Source: Psychrobacter namhaensis (GTDB lineage Bacteria; Pseudomonadota; Gammaproteobacteria; Pseudomonadales; Moraxellaceae). Taken from it: a DNA stretch of 44,312 bases. A program made the translations under genes and the position numbers. Positions 20,627-30,255 of the stretch are shown here, in pieces (positions within the stretch are counted from its first letter, which is position 1; each line of letters starts with the position of its first letter). The notes below the pieces were generated by a model that did not search any database, was not told the origin of the DNA, and saw only the letters and a list, made by a program, of their open reading frames with translations. The stretch lies in the NCBI RefSeq assembly GCF_016107545.1, contig NZ_JABASS010000019.1, positions 1 through 44,312 on the forward strand. The letters run 5' to 3'.

Positions 20627-22030
20627 ATGCCTAGCTCTACGCCCGATCAGGAACGACCATCAGTGCTACCGGGAGACTATAATCCGGCAGAATATAGCGC
20701 CGAATATAAGCTCCTGTACTTACAGGGGCTGGTTGCTGATAAGGCTTATGAGGCGATTACTGAATTTTTAGAACGGCAGTCAGAGTATGAAATCGCCAAC
20801 CTGCTAGAGTCTTTTCCTACCCAAAATCGTCTGTTGATTTGGGCGCAAGTGCCTGAAAACATAAAGGGTGAGGTGCTCGCTGAGCTAGAGTTTGATACCC
20901 GTCAGCCACTGATGGAAAACATCTCCTCCAAGGAAATCTCCTTATTTACCCAAGACCTTGATGCTCAAGACATCTCCGAGATTTTGGATACCGTGACCGA
21001 GAGCGTACGTTCCTCAGTCATGGCCACCTTGGATGAAGACATTCGCGTTCAGGTGAATAAGCTCGACACCTATGCCGACTGGGAAGTTGGTAGTTATATG
21101 GATCCTGACCTGATTCAGGTAAGCGACAGTGTGAGTCTGGCTGAAGTACAAAACTGGCTCCGAGAAAATGATGAATTACTCGATGATGAGAGCCAAGAGC
21201 TGTTGGTGGTCGATCAAAGCCAGCAGTTACTCGGACTACTGAGTCTGGTTGATTTGATTAAACACGACCAAAGCACCTTAGTCTCAGAGCTGATTGATAC
21301 GGCCGTCACTATTAATGATCGCTTAGACATTCAAGATGCCGCCGCGATTTTTCGATCAGAAGACATTCGCTTTGCGCCCGTTATTAATAGCTATGGCGAG
21401 TTGGTGGGTCAATTAAATGGTGAGGACATCATGGAGATTATCCAAGATGATGTCGACAGCACCATGAAAAACCTAGCTGGTGTCAGTCAAGATGAAGAGC
21501 TGTTTGCACCTATTTTGACCAGCGCGAAAAGTCGGAGTGTTTGGCTAGGCATTAATTTGTGTACTGCCCTTTTAGCCGCTGCGGTAATTGGGCAGTTTGA
21601 AGCCGTGTTAGCACAAGTGGTGGCGCTGGCGATACTCATGCCCGTGGTCGCGAGCATGGGCGGTATTGCAGGGTCGCAGACACTCACTGTTGTGATCCGC
21701 GGTATGGCCATGGGTCAAATCGGGGGCTCTAACCGCTTGTGGCTACTCAATAAAGAGCTGTGGGTTGGCGCGATAAACGGTATCATATGGGCGATAATCA
21801 TGGCGTTTATCGCCCAATTGTGGTTTCATGACATTAAAATCAGTGCAGTCATCGGCTTTGCCATTGCCATTAATATGACGGCAGCGAACGTCTCTGGTAT
21901 TAGTATTCCTTTGTTGCTAAAACGCATGAATATTGACCCTGCATTATCTGCCTCGGTTATCCTAACCACCGTGACGGATATTGTCGGCTTTATGTCTTTC
22001 TTGGGCTTAGCAAGTGTGCTGATACTGTAG
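20627..22030 (+). CDS. mgtE: magnesium transporter MgtE
   Basis: This 467-residue Mg2+ channel/transporter is in the inner membrane. It has the acidic helical N domain (about residues 40-140), a pair of CBS domains (about 145-265) that sense cytosolic Mg2+, and five transmembrane helices from about residue 290 on. The family signatures GGIAGSQTLTVVIRG and ALSASVILTTVTD are in the membrane part. A GGAACC sequence precedes the ATG. It may be co-transcribed with rep, 129 bp upstream. No Mg2+ riboswitch was recognised in that gap. Confidence 0.93.
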   Translation: MPSSTPDQERPSVLPGDYNPAEYSAEYKLLYLQGLVADKAYEAITEFLERQSEYEIANLLESFPTQNRLLIWAQVPENIKGEVLAELEFDTRQPLMENISSKEISLFTQDLDAQDISEILDTVTESVRSSVMATLDEDIRVQVNKLDTYADWEVGSYMDPDLIQVSDSVSLAEVQNWLRENDELLDDESQELLVVDQSQQLLGLLSLVDLIKHDQSTLVSELIDTAVTINDRLDIQDAAAIFRSEDIRFAPVINSYGELVGQLNGEDIMEIIQDDVDSTMKNLAGVSQDEELFAPILTSAKSRSVWLGINLCTALLAAAVIGQFEAVLAQVVALAILMPVVASMGGIAGSQTLTVVIRGMAMGQIGGSNRLWLLNKELWVGAINGIIWAIIMAFIAQLWFHDIKISAVIGFAIAINMTAANVSGISIPLLLKRMNIDPALSASVILTTVTDIVGFMSFLGLASVLIL

Positions 22031-22068
22031 TCTAAAAACAGTAACCTAAAGACCGTAATCTAAAAACA
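22027..22068 (+). repeat. three tandem 14-bp repeats after mgtE
   Basis: GTAGTCTAAAAACA, GTAACCTAAAGACC and GTAATCTAAAAACA stand head to tail. The first copy includes the mgtE stop codon. The middle copy has diverged most. It is a small tandem duplication of unknown role. Confidence 0.7.
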
Positions 22069-22165
22069 GGGGCTTGCTTTTGCCTTAAAAGCATACTGTC
22101 TATTTGTATTAAAAAGTTAAATTTGTTCTATTTATAAAACCATTAAATCGTTAAGTGAGTGCGTT

Positions 22166-22630
22166 ATGCAAGCTGTACAAGTGAAAGTCTTAAACCCTAA
22201 AATCACCGAAGATAAAGCGTTTTCTCTTCCTACTCGCGCCACTGATGGTAGTGCAGGTATTGACTTGCGGGCTTGCATCGATAAGCCTTTGACGATTAAA
22301 GCGGGTGCCACGCACTTAATCGGCACCGGCCTCGCCGTTTATATCCAAGACCCTAATTATGCGGGTATGATTTTGCCGCGCTCAGGTCTCGGTCATAAGC
22401 ACGGTATCGTCTTGGGTAACTTGGTTGGGCTGATTGATGCAGATTATCAAGGTGAGCTTATGGTCAGTATTTGGAATCGCAGCAACGAAGACTTTATCCT
22501 CAATCCAAGCGATCGCATGGCTCAGTATATCGTGGTGCCGGTCGCTCGTCCTGAGTTTGAGGTCGTCTCAGAATTTAGTGATGAAAGCGTTCGCGGTGCT
22601 GGCGGCTTTGGCCATTCAGGACGTCAGTAG
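22166..22630 (+). CDS. dut: deoxyuridine 5'-triphosphate nucleotidohydrolase (dUTPase)
   Basis: This 154-residue enzyme splits dUTP to dUMP and pyrophosphate, which keeps uracil out of DNA and supplies the dTMP precursor. All five trimeric dUTPase motifs are visible: [10 protein letters not shown] (1), [11 protein letters not shown] (2), [11 protein letters not shown] (3), [11 protein letters not shown] (4) and the C-terminal [10 protein letters not shown] (5) that closes over the active site. The length is standard. It lies before the algC-like gene, an order common in Pseudomonas relatives, from memory. Confidence 0.95.
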   Translation: MQAVQVKVLNPKITEDKAFSLPTRATDGSAGIDLRACIDKPLTIKAGATHLIGTGLAVYIQDPNYAGMILPRSGLGHKHGIVLGNLVGLIDADYQGELMVSIWNRSNEDFILNPSDRMAQYIVVPVARPEFEVVSEFSDESVRGAGGFGHSGRQ

Positions 22631-22791
22631 CGGTTAGTAGTCACTGCTAAGCAGTAGCGGTGATTAGATTAGATAGACATCGCCATTGACAATTATTAAA
22701 GTTAACACTCAAGTTGTATGAGTAGCGGTATCAATAACCACGACAACATTGTTCACGACAATATTAATCATGATAGTAAGGAGAATAAGCA

Positions 22792-24594
22792 ATGCCGTCT
22801 TTTGCTGCGCAGCAATGCTTATTTCGTGCTTATGATATTCGTGGGTCACGCCAGCACTTCACTGCTCGTTTTGTAACCGCATTGGGCCTTGCCTTTGCCG
22901 AGCTTTATCATCAGCAAAACTGCGGTTCAAAAGACGTCTCTGCCAACAGCCGCTCACTGACGCCAACTGTTGGCTCTAAAACTGTTCACTCTAAAACTAT
23001 TAACTCTAAAAGAACCATCATCGTGATCGGCTATGATGTGCGCTGCGGTAGTGACGTTATCGCTCATAGGTTGGCTGATATATTGACTCAGCATGGCTTA
23101 CACGTGGTCCAACTAAACCTAGTGACCACCCCAATGATGGTTTTTTGGGCAGAGCAATATCAGGGTCATGGCATTATCGTGACGGCCAGTCATTCTGCCA
23201 AAGACATTTTAGGAATCAAGTGGTTAATAGACCATCGCTCCCCAAGCGGCACCGATATCCAGATGCTGTATCAGCAATTAGTAGATAGCGCTGCCCATCA
23301 TCCAAGCGATAAGCAAAAAGTGAAGCTAGAACACCGTACGCCTTGCATAGACACTGCTGTGCCTGTTACCGGCCATCAGACTGTCTTACCTCACGAGCAA
23401 GTCGCAACAGCTTATATTGATGCCATTGCCCAAGTGTTTGAGCAAATCTATCCAATCCATAAACAGCACCCTAAGGATACTTACTACTCATCTGCCAAAC
23501 TTGACTTAGTGGTAGTGATTGATTGTATGCATGGGGCGACCAGCAATGTCGCTCAGCGTTTGTTTGAGCGTTTTTGCCGTCAAGTTATTATGCTCAACGA
23601 CACACCAGACGGCAATTTCCCCGCTGGCAATCCCGATCCTACCGAACCTCACCGTCTTATACCATTACAGCAGAGCGTTGTTGCTCATCAAGCCGATATA
23701 GGGATAGCCTTTGACGGAGATGGCGATCGTTTGATGGTGGTGGATAACAACGGTAAAGTGGTCATGCCTGATCACCTGCTTTACTTGTTAGCCCAAGTAG
23801 CACTGTCCGCCTGTCCTGACGCTTTAGCTGATTCACAACTTACCTCGCAAATCCTTTTTGATATTAAATGCTCTCATCATTTGCCAAAGCTACTGTCTGA
23901 GCTTGGTACAGTGCCCGTGGTCAGTAAGACGGGTAGCAGCTTTATGCGTCAACAGATGCAGCAGTCTCCCAGTCAAATTATTTTTGCTGGGGAATTCTCA
24001 GGGCATTTTATATTTAACGACCGCCGCTTTATCGTTTATGATGACGCCATGTATGCCGCATTGCGACTGCTGCACTGGTTATCAGCTGCTGACGAGCACG
24101 GGGGTAAAAAAGTACTAGCGGACATTACTCACACGTTACCTGATATGGTGAGTACCGCTGACCACTATCTACCAGTGCCAAAGACGAGACCGACAGATTG
24201 TTCAATCATAGAGCAGTTGGCCCGACTTTGTCAGTATCTACGCCAGCTCGTGGAAGCGGCCCAATCAGTGGATTCGAGCCATGACTTTGACTTGCTGAAT
24301 GCGTGTTCACCCCCGCTTTGCCACTGTTCAGCGCACAGACAACACTTGACGCTCGAGCAAGCGAGACGGTTGCTGCCAGTCGGAACAAAGCTAAGCTGTA
24401 TCGATGGCGTGCGTTTGGATTTTGCGCATGGTTTTGGGGTGGTGCGTCAATCAAATACCAGCCATCATTTGACCGCACGCTTTGCGGGCAACAGCTTAAC
24501 AGATCTCAAAGCGGTTCAAGCGACATTTGCCACTTTATGTCGGCCATTTGATAAAAAACTGGCAGAGCAAATTGTCGCTATTCCTGCAGAGTAG
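22792..24594 (+). CDS. algC: phosphomannomutase/phosphoglucomutase (AlgC type)
   Basis: This alpha-D-phosphohexomutase interconverts 6-phospho and 1-phospho sugars for LPS, exopolysaccharide and nucleotide-sugar synthesis. It has FRAYDIRG (11-18), the phosphoserine loop TASHS (Ser133), the Mg2+ loop DGDGDR (308-313) and the sugar-binding loop GEFSGH. At 600 residues it is about 140 longer than Pseudomonas AlgC (about 463, from memory). The extra length includes residues about 44-73, with repeated Ser-Lys-Thr units, and about 160-200. The phosphoserine loop reads TASHS where TASHNP is usual. AAGGAG precedes the ATG by about 10 bases. Confidence 0.85.
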   Translation: MPSFAAQQCLFRAYDIRGSRQHFTARFVTALGLAFAELYHQQNCGSKDVSANSRSLTPTVGSKTVHSKTINSKRTIIVIGYDVRCGSDVIAHRLADILTQHGLHVVQLNLVTTPMMVFWAEQYQGHGIIVTASHSAKDILGIKWLIDHRSPSGTDIQMLYQQLVDSAAHHPSDKQKVKLEHRTPCIDTAVPVTGHQTVLPHEQVATAYIDAIAQVFEQIYPIHKQHPKDTYYSSAKLDLVVVIDCMHGATSNVAQRLFERFCRQVIMLNDTPDGNFPAGNPDPTEPHRLIPLQQSVVAHQADIGIAFDGDGDRLMVVDNNGKVVMPDHLLYLLAQVALSACPDALADSQLTSQILFDIKCSHHLPKLLSELGTVPVVSKTGSSFMRQQMQQSPSQIIFAGEFSGHFIFNDRRFIVYDDAMYAALRLLHWLSAADEHGGKKVLADITHTLPDMVSTADHYLPVPKTRPTDCSIIEQLARLCQYLRQLVEAAQSVDSSHDFDLLNACSPPLCHCSAHRQHLTLEQARRLLPVGTKLSCIDGVRLDFAHGFGVVRQSNTSHHLTARFAGNSLTDLKAVQATFATLCRPFDKKLAEQIVAIPAE

Positions 24595-24782
24595 ACCGCG
24601 CCAAAACGCTTCCAAGAAAAATTGATAGCAGTCTAGCTGTGTCTCTTTTATAGTGACCTAACTATACAATCCGTTAAAAGTAAAATCGATACGTTCATAT
24701 CCTTGTGCTACTGGAATATGTTTTGCTTACACTTCGCAAACACTGTGCCCAAACCACCCATCCATTTAACCCTGTCCTTTAG

Positions 24783-25703
<921 letters not shown>

Positions 25704-25712
25704 GAGTAAACA

Positions 25713-25946
25713 ATGGCGCTGTGGCTATGGTGTCTAATCTTTATCCTAGAAAGCCTGTATTGCGGGTGGATTATTGGCTATGGCGGCGCAAAATGGGTCG
25801 AGGGTTGGAAGTCATTTTTTCTCATTGAGTGGTTTGCCCTAGATTGGAGCGCAGAACAAATCCGTCTGTACGTGCTCATTGTTTGGCTCGCCAGCGTCAT
25901 TTGGTTTGTTGTAGGCGCAATAAAGCCCGAGCTAAGAGGCTACTAG
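25713..25946 (+). CDS. small two-helix membrane protein of unknown function
   Basis: This 77-residue Trp-rich protein has two hydrophobic segments (about residues 2-24 and 51-70) separated by a loop with several aromatic residues. It starts 9 bp after argB. A TAGGAG ribosome binding site overlaps the argB stop codon, so the two are translated from one message. The last codons form part of a terminator stem. I do not recognise the family and assign no function. Confidence 0.7.
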   Translation: MALWLWCLIFILESLYCGWIIGYGGAKWVEGWKSFFLIEWFALDWSAEQIRLYVLIVWLASVIWFVVGAIKPELRGY

Positions 25947-25957
25947 CTCGGGCTTTA
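25921..25957 (+). terminator. terminator of argB operon, overlapping the coding end
   Basis: A perfect 13-bp stem (TAAAGCCCGAGCT / AGCTCGGGCTTTA) with an 11-base loop spans the stop codon of the small membrane gene. Short T/A tracts lie on both sides, so it may serve both this operon and the convergent gene at 25989. Confidence 0.75.
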
Positions 25958-25988
25958 TCATGCTTATTATGATGTTCTTTTATAAAAG

Positions 25989-26366
25989 TTATAAAAAAGT
26001 GGCATCAAACTTGGCTTCATCAAAGCCGCACAGCAATATTGGCTGATCCTGATTTTTACCTTCAGTTTGTCCTTCTACAATCGGTCGTTTAATCATACTG
26101 GTGTTTGCGACTAACAAGTCTATCGCGTTGTCCATACTGGCATCAGCTGCTTGCTTTTGGCTATCCTCTAACTTGCGCCATGTCGTGCCGCGCTTATTGA
26201 GTACTTTATCAATACCCAACTCATCCACCCAGCGTTGTAGCGTGTCTTTGTCGATGCCTTGTTTTTTATAATCGTGAAAATCATAAGGGATGCCTAACTC
26301 ATCCAGCTTAGTAACCGCTTTTTTCATCGTGCTACAAGATTTGATACCGTAAATGGTGATGGTCAT
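25989..26366 (-). CDS. ArsC/Spx-family protein, YffB-like
   Basis: This 125-residue thioredoxin-fold protein belongs to the arsenate reductase-like (ArsC/Spx/YffB) family. It has a single cysteine in YGIKSCSTMKKA (Cys11), the RGTTWRKL motif, and IKRPIVEG near the C-terminus. YffB members are thought to act as thiol reductases with glutathione. True arsenate reduction is not implied. It is convergent with the argB operon and divergent from leuS across a 207-bp gap. Confidence 0.85.
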   Translation of the reverse strand: MTITIYGIKSCSTMKKAVTKLDELGIPYDFHDYKKQGIDKDTLQRWVDELGIDKVLNKRGTTWRKLEDSQKQAADASMDNAIDLLVANTSMIKRPIVEGQTEGKNQDQPILLCGFDEAKFDATFL

Positions 26367-26573
26367 ATAAGTTCCTCGTCAATGATCATTGTCTGTCTTA
26401 TTATACCCAAGGCTGAATAAATAGAGACAGTCTATCATTTCTAAGGCCTTTTTCTGCCATAAACCTCATAAGCAACCACATCATATCGTCGCAATTTTTG
26501 CCAATTTGCGCTATGCTATGGCATTGTCAAATTCCACCTATTTTTATCTGTATTAACCAATTCCGAGCCGACT

Positions 26574-29315
26574 ATGAGCAACGCCGTGACAGCAGACCAA
26601 TCTAATACTAACAATGCTAATGACATTACCAATAATACTTCTAACGACCACTCTAATGTGAATGCCCAGTACCAACCGCAGCTGATTGAAGCGGCGCAGC
26701 AAACCAAATGGGCAACAGACAAGCGCTTTGAAGTGGGTAATGAGCCAAGCGACAAACCAAGTCGTTATATGCTGTCTATGTTCCCTTATCCAAGCGGCAA
26801 GCTGCATATGGGCCACGTGCGTAACTACACCATCTCTGATGTTTTGAGCCGTTATTACCGCCTAAAAGGCTATGAAGTCATGCAGCCAATGGGCTGGGAC
26901 GGCTTTGGCTTGCCAGCAGAAAACGCTGCGATTGCCAACCAAACGCCGCCTGCCGCATGGACATTTGCCAATATCGACAACATGCGCGCACAGCTCAAGC
27001 TACTGGGTCTATCAATCGACTGGTCACGTGAATTTGCCACCTGTAGCCCTGAGTACTATCAATGGGAGCAGTGGCTGTTTTTACAGTTGTACAAAAAGGG
27101 CCTAGTCTATAAAAAACTTGCCACGGTCAACTGGGATCCGGTTGATAATACGGTTTTAGCCAATGAGCAAGTCATCGACGGTAAAGGCTGGCGTAGTGGT
27201 GCTGCTGTCGAAAAACGCGACATCCCTATGTATTACTTTAACATCACCGATTATGCCGATGAGCTATTGGATGATTTGGACCAACTAGAAGGTCATTGGC
27301 CATCAGAGGTGCTGACCATGCAGCGCAACTGGATCGGCCGCAGTGCTGGTATGGAAGTCCACTTCCCTTATGAGCTTGCGGGTGAAAAAAACACCCTAGA
27401 TGTGTTTACCACTCGTCCTGATACCTTAATGGGCGTGACGTACGTCGCCGTCGCGGCAGAGCATCCACTTGCGCAATACGCCTCTGAAAAAGATGATGTG
27501 ATTGCGCAGTTCTGTGCCCTTTGCAAAAAAGGCTCAGTGGCGGAAGCCGATCTGGCCAAAGCCGAAAAAATCGGTATGGACACAGGTCTCACCGTGACGC
27601 ACCCACTGACTGGCGAAGAAGTGCCTGTTTGGGTTGCCAACTATGTACTCATGAGCTATGGCTCAGGCGCGGTCATGGCGGTTCCTGCTCATGATGAGCG
27701 CGATTATGAGTTTGCGACCAAATACAACCTCCCTGTTAAACAAGTGATCGATATTCCGAAGGGTTATTTTGATGAGATAGAAGCAGACGCCAAGGCAAAT
27801 GATACTCAGGCCAACCTTGCTTACACCGAACGTAACACCTTGGTCAACTCAGGTGAGTTTGACGGATTGGACTTTGAGCAAGCGTTTGAGGCAATGCTGG
27901 CCAAACTTGAGCCACAAGAGTTGGCGAAGAAAAAAATTCAGTACCGTCTACGCGACTGGGGCGTATCGCGCCAGCGTTATTGGGGTTGCCCTATCCCAAT
28001 GATCAACTGTGAGCATTGCGGTACCGTACCTGTTGAAGAGCAAGATTTGCCAGTTGTCTTACCGACTGACGTTGTCCCTGATGGCCGTGGTAACCCACTC
28101 AAAAATATTCCAGAGTTTGTCAACACCACTTGCCCTAAATGCGGCAATCCGGCTGAGCGTGAAACTGATACCTTTGATACCTTTGTCGAATCAAGCTGGT
28201 ATTACGCACGCTTTGCCAGCCCAGACGATGCACAAAACATGGTCAACAAGTCTGCTGCCAGTAAATGGTTGCCTGTCGATCAATACGTAGGCGGTGTGGA
28301 GCACGCCGTGATGCACCTATTATATGCGCGCTTCTTCCACAAGCTCATGCGTGATGAGAATTTAGTCACCGGTGATGAGCCATTTGCTAATCTCATGACT
28401 CAAGGCATGGTACTCGCTGGTACTTTTTACCGCGTCAATGCGGATGGCAGTACCACGTATTATTTTGCAGAAGACATCGATATTGATTACAACGAGCGCG
28501 GTCAACCAATCAAAGCCATCTTAAAGTTAGATGGTAAGCCTGTGACGATTGGTAAAATCGAAAAAATGTCTAAGTCAAAAAACAATGGCGTTGATCCGCA
28601 AATAACCATTGATAAGTATGGCGCGGACACGGTGCGTTTATACACTTTGTTTACGGCCCCTGCTGACCAAACGCTAGAATGGTCAGATGATGCCCTAAAA
28701 GGCCCTTATAACTTTGTGAAAAAAGTCTGGCGCATTGCAAGCGATCACATGCAAGCGCTTACTGCTGCAAATTTAAGCGTAGAGTCGCTAACCAATGACG
28801 CCTTAAGTACAGACGGTTTAAGCAAAGAAGCCAAAAACTTACGTCGTAAGACGCATGAGACCATTGCCAAGATTGATAATGATTTGGGTGATCGTTTGGC
28901 ATTGAACACGCCAGTCTCTAGTCTCATGGAGCTTGCCAATGAGCTATCCGGCTTTAAAGCCAATAATGAGCAAGACCTGCAAGTACAACACGAAGCCTTG
29001 GTGGATTTGCTGATTATGCTATCAGTATATGCCCCGCACATTGGTGAGCATTTACTTGAGCAGCTAGGGCTTGATACATTGACATTGAACTATCCAGCTG
29101 TCGATGAGAGTGCGCTTGTACAGGACACGATCACGATGGTGGTACAGGTCAACGGTAAAATGCGTGGTAAGATGGATGTGGCACCAAACAGTGATCCAGA
29201 GCAGTTAAAAGCGCAAGCGCGGACAATGGAGGGAGTGGCAAAATTCCTGACAGGCGAGATCAAAAAAGAAATCGTTGTTCCTAACAAATTGGTTAATATC
29301 GTGGTTGCAGGCTAA
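26574..29315 (+). CDS. leuS: leucine--tRNA ligase
   Basis: This 913-residue class I synthetase charges tRNA-Leu. It has PYPSGKLHMGHVRNYT (HIGH box HMGH at 78-81), a CP1 editing domain with TTRPDTLMGVTYVAVAAEHPL and a GSGAVMAVPAHDERD loop, the zinc-finger-like region CEHCGTVPV, and KMSKS at 664-668. The first 36 residues before the conserved core are Asn/Thr/Asp-rich, low in complexity and not normal for LeuS. No better start is available: a GTG at 26659 lacks a ribosome binding site. The total is about 50 residues longer than E. coli LeuS (860, from memory). Confidence 0.95.
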   Translation: MSNAVTADQSNTNNANDITNNTSNDHSNVNAQYQPQLIEAAQQTKWATDKRFEVGNEPSDKPSRYMLSMFPYPSGKLHMGHVRNYTISDVLSRYYRLKGYEVMQPMGWDGFGLPAENAAIANQTPPAAWTFANIDNMRAQLKLLGLSIDWSREFATCSPEYYQWEQWLFLQLYKKGLVYKKLATVNWDPVDNTVLANEQVIDGKGWRSGAAVEKRDIPMYYFNITDYADELLDDLDQLEGHWPSEVLTMQRNWIGRSAGMEVHFPYELAGEKNTLDVFTTRPDTLMGVTYVAVAAEHPLAQYASEKDDVIAQFCALCKKGSVAEADLAKAEKIGMDTGLTVTHPLTGEEVPVWVANYVLMSYGSGAVMAVPAHDERDYEFATKYNLPVKQVIDIPKGYFDEIEADAKANDTQANLAYTERNTLVNSGEFDGLDFEQAFEAMLAKLEPQELAKKKIQYRLRDWGVSRQRYWGCPIPMINCEHCGTVPVEEQDLPVVLPTDVVPDGRGNPLKNIPEFVNTTCPKCGNPAERETDTFDTFVESSWYYARFASPDDAQNMVNKSAASKWLPVDQYVGGVEHAVMHLLYARFFHKLMRDENLVTGDEPFANLMTQGMVLAGTFYRVNADGSTTYYFAEDIDIDYNERGQPIKAILKLDGKPVTIGKIEKMSKSKNNGVDPQITIDKYGADTVRLYTLFTAPADQTLEWSDDALKGPYNFVKKVWRIASDHMQALTAANLSVESLTNDALSTDGLSKEAKNLRRKTHETIAKIDNDLGDRLALNTPVSSLMELANELSGFKANNEQDLQVQHEALVDLLIMLSVYAPHIGEHLLEQLGLDTLTLNYPAVDESALVQDTITMVVQVNGKMRGKMDVAPNSDPEQLKAQARTMEGVAKFLTGEIKKEIVVPNKLVNIVVAG

Positions 29316-29336
29316 GTGTCTTAGGCGAAGACTTTT

Positions 29337-29356
29337 AGGCTTAGGACTCTAAGCCT
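29337..29356 (+). other. hairpin between leuS and lptE
   Basis: AGGCTTAG and CTAAGCCT form a perfect 8-bp stem with a GACT loop, ten bases before the lptE ribosome binding site. There is no T-run. It may modulate lptE translation or mark an mRNA processing site. This is inference only. Confidence 0.45.
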
Positions 29357-29378
29357 TCTATAAATGAGGATAGCGATT

Positions 29379-30095
29379 ATGTCGTATAAGCGTCGAGCTG
29401 AGCAGTCACGTCAAACCAGATTAAGCAAACTCAGCCATTTTGCTCACCAATCAGGTGGATCAAAACTAGCGACAGCGCTACTGGCGGCCCTACCCATGTT
29501 TGCGGTACTGGGGGCAACGGCTGGTCTGAGTGGTTGCGGCTTTCAGCTACGGGGCTATGATGCTCCGATGCTGCTTAACGTCGCCAAAACAGCGGTGATT
29601 ATCGAAGACAATCGCACCTCCTTTCCGCTTAAACTGCCCTTAACACAGCGCCTAGAAACTTTAGGGGTCGATGTCATTGAAAATATGACGGCGGCCAATA
29701 TTGCTAGTAATAATCAACAAGCGAGCGCTGAACCGATGGCTGCCATCAAGGTCAGCAACGTACGTTTTAAACGTTATGAGCTGGTCGGGGTTTTGACAGA
29801 AATCCGCTTGGTCTTATCAGCGGATGTCAGCTATCAAACGATAGAAAACGGTAAGCCGGTTACGCTGACCAATGCTATCCAAGTCGAGCGTAGTTATCAG
29901 TACAATGAAGCGTCGGTTAGTACCGATGATCAGCAAGGCGATCAGATTCGCGATTGGCTGTATGACAGTTTGGCTCGCCGTATCACGGATCAATATGTCG
30001 CTATCTCTCTACCTAAAGTCCCCCCTGCCACACACAACGCTGTGCAGATGAGTAAAGAGACGGCGCCTACGGTCGTAGTGATGCCAACACCATAA
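29379..30095 (+). CDS. lptE: LPS-assembly lipoprotein LptE
   Basis: LptE is the outer-membrane lipoprotein that plugs the LptD barrel during LPS export. Its place after leuS and before holA is the classic leuS-lptE-holA order. The chosen ATG has GAGGA eight bases upstream. An in-frame ATG 15 bases earlier overlaps that site and is less likely. The N-terminus is long and basic, followed by a hydrophobic segment and the lipobox LSGC, with the acylated cysteine at residue 53. After it comes GFQLRGYD, typical of LptE. The C-terminal 30 residues are a polar Pro/Thr-rich tail. Confidence 0.9.
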   Translation: MSYKRRAEQSRQTRLSKLSHFAHQSGGSKLATALLAALPMFAVLGATAGLSGCGFQLRGYDAPMLLNVAKTAVIIEDNRTSFPLKLPLTQRLETLGVDVIENMTAANIASNNQQASAEPMAAIKVSNVRFKRYELVGVLTEIRLVLSADVSYQTIENGKPVTLTNAIQVERSYQYNEASVSTDDQQGDQIRDWLYDSLARRITDQYVAISLPKVPPATHNAVQMSKETAPTVVVMPTP

Positions 30096-30146
30096 TATTT
30101 AATCAATACTATTATTAAATGATGCCATTTTCAAAAATTTGATCAA

Positions 30147-30213
30147 CAAAAAAGCGCGTGTCAGCCCTACTTTTAGTAGGCTAAACGAGTCTGACAGCGC
30201 TCATCATATTTTT
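30147..30213. other. nested hairpin between lptE and holA
   Basis: The outer arms AGCGC(G)TGTCAG (30153-30164) and CTGACAGCGCT (30191-30201) pair with one bulged G. An inner stem CCTAC/GTAGG closes a TTTT loop. Six A precede it and ATTTTTG follows a few bases after, so it resembles a bidirectional terminator or attenuator. It lies 55 bp before the preferred holA start. Confidence 0.5.
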
Positions 30214-30255
30214 GAGATTGGTATGACACGCTCACCAATCTGTGTACCCCACTCT

